64,000 nt of DNA from Paragordius varius (taxonomy: Eukaryota > Nematomorpha). Made by a program: the position numbers and the translations under genes. The notes under the pieces are model-generated. The model was given only the letters and a program-made list of their open reading frames with translations. It did not search any database and was not told where the DNA came from. Below are positions 62,001 through 64,000 of this stretch, in pieces (the first letter of the stretch is position 1; every line of letters begins with the position of its first letter). The stretch is from NCBI GenBank assembly GCA_964247055.1, contig OZ176053.1:7812001-7876000 (forward strand). The letters are read 5' to 3'.

Positions 62001-62650
62001 TTATTTGAGATAATTGAAGGTGACTTATTTATACTATTTTCTATATTTTGTTTTGGATTAATAGTATTGTGATGTAATCGCATTTTACGCAATATTTCGG
62101 GATTAGGGTGAATAAAGTGAAAATTAGGCAGTAACATTTGAATTGTTTTCTAGAAATTGGTTAAAAATGTTTTTACTAATATTCAGGATTATTATTGATT
62201 ATGAAATGCAAAACTCAACAAATGGGTTGTTATGTGTTATTTTGCATTATAGGTGATTTTTTAAGGTCATAAAATATTATTATATTATTCTATATTTGGT
62301 TTATATTTTTTGTTAAAAACGGAATTAGGTAAAAATCAAAAGCCAATATGTGGAGTTGTTAATAATTGTTAAATATGAAAAATATACTATATCATTGTTT
62401 TCCTTTTGTCTCCATATGACGCCAAAATCTATCCAATATATGTATTTATCCCGATAATCATAATCAATAGCCGTTATATCTATTATAAGCAGGGCCATTT
62501 TTTTAAAAAATAAGCTAAAATTAAATAACAACATTTATGTTAAAAACTTAAAACAGCCTTTTCTGGTTTGATTTAATATAATTTTTTTCGAATGTCCAGT
62601 TAAATACGTTTCCAGCCAAATAAAACAAAATATAACCATGAAATTTGAAA

Positions 62651-62685
<35 letters not shown>

Positions 62686-63877
62686 ATACCGTTTTGTACA
62701 TTATCCTCAAAAAGTGTTGAATAAGGATTATTTTGCGTAGATTGTTCGTTTGTGTAATCCAAGGCCTTTTTATAAATTGCAATATTTTGCAAAGGTATAA
62801 TCGTTTCAACCGGATCGTTTAGTAATGTTAAATTATCATCGCCTTCAAACATAACACGATGTAACTTATCCTTTTCGGATAATAGGAAATATCGAGTTGG
62901 CGCTATTACATAATCACAAAAAAAGAAATATAATCTATCATCTCTATAAATTCACCCTTTGAAAATTTATATTCATTCTAAAAATAATTTAAATGTTTCT
63001 GAATTCTCTATTAATAATTATAATTGTTAGTGGCATAAATAATTATCTTCATTACTCCATTTGTTTTAAAAAGTGTTTTTTTTGCTAATTAATAAAATAG
63101 AGGGAAATATAAATGATAACAAAAAGTATTTATCGTAATTATAAGTTAAAGTCCATAAAAACAAAATTTGTTTAATTTTGAAATGTTCAAGAGTCTGAAA
63201 AGTTTTCAAGGGTGTATTGAATGTAATATTAGTATATTTGCAAAATAATTAGCTAAAATGCTTAAATAAGTATCAATTCAACAATAATAATTTAAAAAAG
63301 AGTTAAAGATTGAATAGTACGCAGGCATACGGAACCGTTTATGCGATAATGGGTTGAACAATAACATGTGATACCATTGGCTTGACTCGCATCGTACATG
63401 TAAAAATGTTGACATTTTTTATGTGTTTTAAGCTTTTCAACGAATCTTTCTAAAAGAAATTATATTATTGATAAAATTAGGTTGTTTTTTGCAAAGATAA
63501 AATGAATAGCGGCTAATAGAACTACTAACCCCACTAAATTAGCATATTTATAAGTAAAATTATTTTTCACAATAACGCTCTATATTCAATTGCGAATTAC
63601 AAAAAAATTATGCAATATATATATATATATTACATAATATTAAAAGTTAATTCAATATACTTACTAGTGTGCCAATCCTTAGCACTATGATTGAAATGAG
63701 CCTTCATATCAATCACGTATGATAGATTAGTAATGTATGTTACATTTATTTTATTGGGATTTGTTTCGGGTATAAATCGTTGAATAGATTTATTCCAAAT
63801 AATGCGCATTTTGTTTATACATCGTGTATTCCAATCCGACCAAAACACATCCAACAATTCCCCATAATTGTCACCAC
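49865..63877 (-). CDS. LRP5/6: LRP5/6 (Arrow) Wnt co-receptor, 5' end outside window
   Basis: Single-pass receptor for Wnt. From the 5' side: propeller end [16 protein letters not shown] (63877-63665), EGF-like [19 protein letters not shown] (63450-63321), propeller 4 in exons near 62903-62691, 62482-62390, 62151-61818, 59800-59660, 59490-59330, 58900-58667, 58383-58263 with [33 protein letters not shown] and [14 protein letters not shown] 4 (about 58195-57880) has a long insert. LDLa repeats follow: [21 protein letters not shown] (57355-57185) and [16 protein letters not shown] (55960-55690). The transmembrane helix is [20 protein letters not shown] (about 54418-54350). Cytoplasmic exons run near 54030-53900, 53575-53480, 53235-53138, 52790-52630, 52350-52280, 52211-51940, 51545-51340, 50935-50712, 50645-50490, 50320-50080, 50000-49890. 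The tail has [20 protein letters not shown] and [15 protein letters not shown], the last resembling the human C-terminus PPPPSPCTDSS. The stop is probably near 49865. Confidence 0.88.
54950..55715 (+). repeat. Tandem degenerate ~140-bp repeats beside an LDLa exon
   Basis: Five or six units near 54975, 55130, 55270, 55410, 55550 and 55665. Each holds ACTATTNTNTTTNNATATGC, then AAACCTGACAAAAG and often TAGGCCCGTGAAT. The unit at 55660-55715 overlaps the splice donor and last codons of the LDLa exon of LRP5/6, so the array looks like copies of that exon-intron border. Confidence 0.55.
55983..56020. repeat. (TA)n microsatellite
   Basis: About 18 TA units just upstream (minus strand) of the LDLa exon acceptor in LRP5/6. 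Confidence 0.95.
56130..56650. other. LRP5/6 intron stretch with possible inverted ends
   Basis: ACCATTTAAATTCATCT (about 56209) and ACCATTTACACCTCAAATTT on the other strand (about 56425) are similar, hinting at a worn inverted-repeat element. No coding potential seen. Low certainty. Confidence 0.25.
59960..61640 (+). repeat. Dispersed repeat family R3, copy 2, interrupted
   Basis: In an LRP5/6 intron. Left block 59960-60310 and right block 61287-61640 align with 46725-47470. The part 60615-61286 is an inserted element; 60310-60614 has no clear partner in copy 1. Confidence 0.65.
60615..61286. mobile_element. Element with 21-bp minisatellite inverted ends
   Basis: About 670 bp, flanked by TA on both sides. 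Both ends read TACCATTTGNACTTCAAGAG inwards, then continue as tandem 21-bp units: TTGAACACTTCAAGTTGGTCC at the left (60645-60745, about five units) and the inverse at the right (61177-61275, about four to five units). The centre is AT-rich without coding motif. The right array in one frame reads KDQLELF repeats, but only because 21 is a multiple of 3. The TA flank suggests a Tc1/mariner-type MITE whose ends are expanded minisatellites. Confidence 0.65.
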
Positions 63878-64000
63878 CTGTATAGCAATGAAAAAATATT
63901 TTTTTTTGCAAAAACAATTATAAAATGATATGAAAAAGATATAAATTATTTATTAATAAAATAGCACATAAAAAAAATAAATACATGAACAATTTAGATT

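Overview
The window is animal nuclear DNA. It is strongly AT-rich, gene-poor and full of small repeats. All five gene types identified by motif are metazoan or typical of metazoans: huntingtin, XBP1, class II PI3-kinase, PDE1 and LRP5/6. A sixth gene is a divergent Cdc20-family protein. Genes are cut by introns of two classes: ordinary introns of about 50 bp to 2.8 kb, and an ultra-short class of 22-28 nt. I cannot name the species. An AT-rich invertebrate (flatworm, orthonectid/dicyemid or a similar lineage) fits the small introns and the hammerhead-bearing repeats, but this is inference.

Layout: 0.4-13.9 kb (+) holds the 3' part of a huntingtin gene, with a hAT-type MITE, a hammerhead-ribozyme repeat and a 1.5-kb dispersed repeat in its introns. 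14.0-15.5 kb (-) holds a complete XBP1 gene, tail to tail with huntingtin. It carries a 20-nt Ire1-type intron whose removal joins the two reading frames exactly. 15.5-22.7 kb is a repeat island: two TTAA-flanked MITEs, an inverted LINE pair and a TIR element nested in the LINE. 22.8-24.4 kb (-) is an intronless Cdc20-like WD40 gene. It faces a complete 18-exon class II PI3-kinase gene (24.4-35.2 kb, +) with only 23 bp between the two start codons. 35.2-37.4 kb contains the second, inverted copy of the dispersed repeat. 38.0-44.2 kb (-) is a PDE1 cyclic-nucleotide phosphodiesterase gene. 44.2-49.8 kb is intergenic and repeat-bearing. 49.9-63.9 kb (-) is the 3' two-thirds or so of an LRP5/6 (Arrow) Wnt co-receptor gene, from the end of a beta-propeller through propeller 4, EGF, LDLa repeats, transmembrane helix and proline-rich tail.

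The genes do not form an operon or one pathway. XBP1 is the ER-stress transcription factor, LRP5/6 a Wnt receptor, PI3KC2 a lipid kinase of endocytosis, PDE1 a Ca2+/calmodulin-regulated signalling enzyme, and huntingtin a scaffold.

Most notable: the 20-nt XBP1 intron with a perfect 7-bp/7-nt Ire1 hairpin, 22-24-nt spliceosomal introns confirmed by reading phase, consensus hammerhead ribozymes in inverted repeats, the 23-bp head-to-head start codons, and an element whose ends are 21-bp minisatellite arrays.
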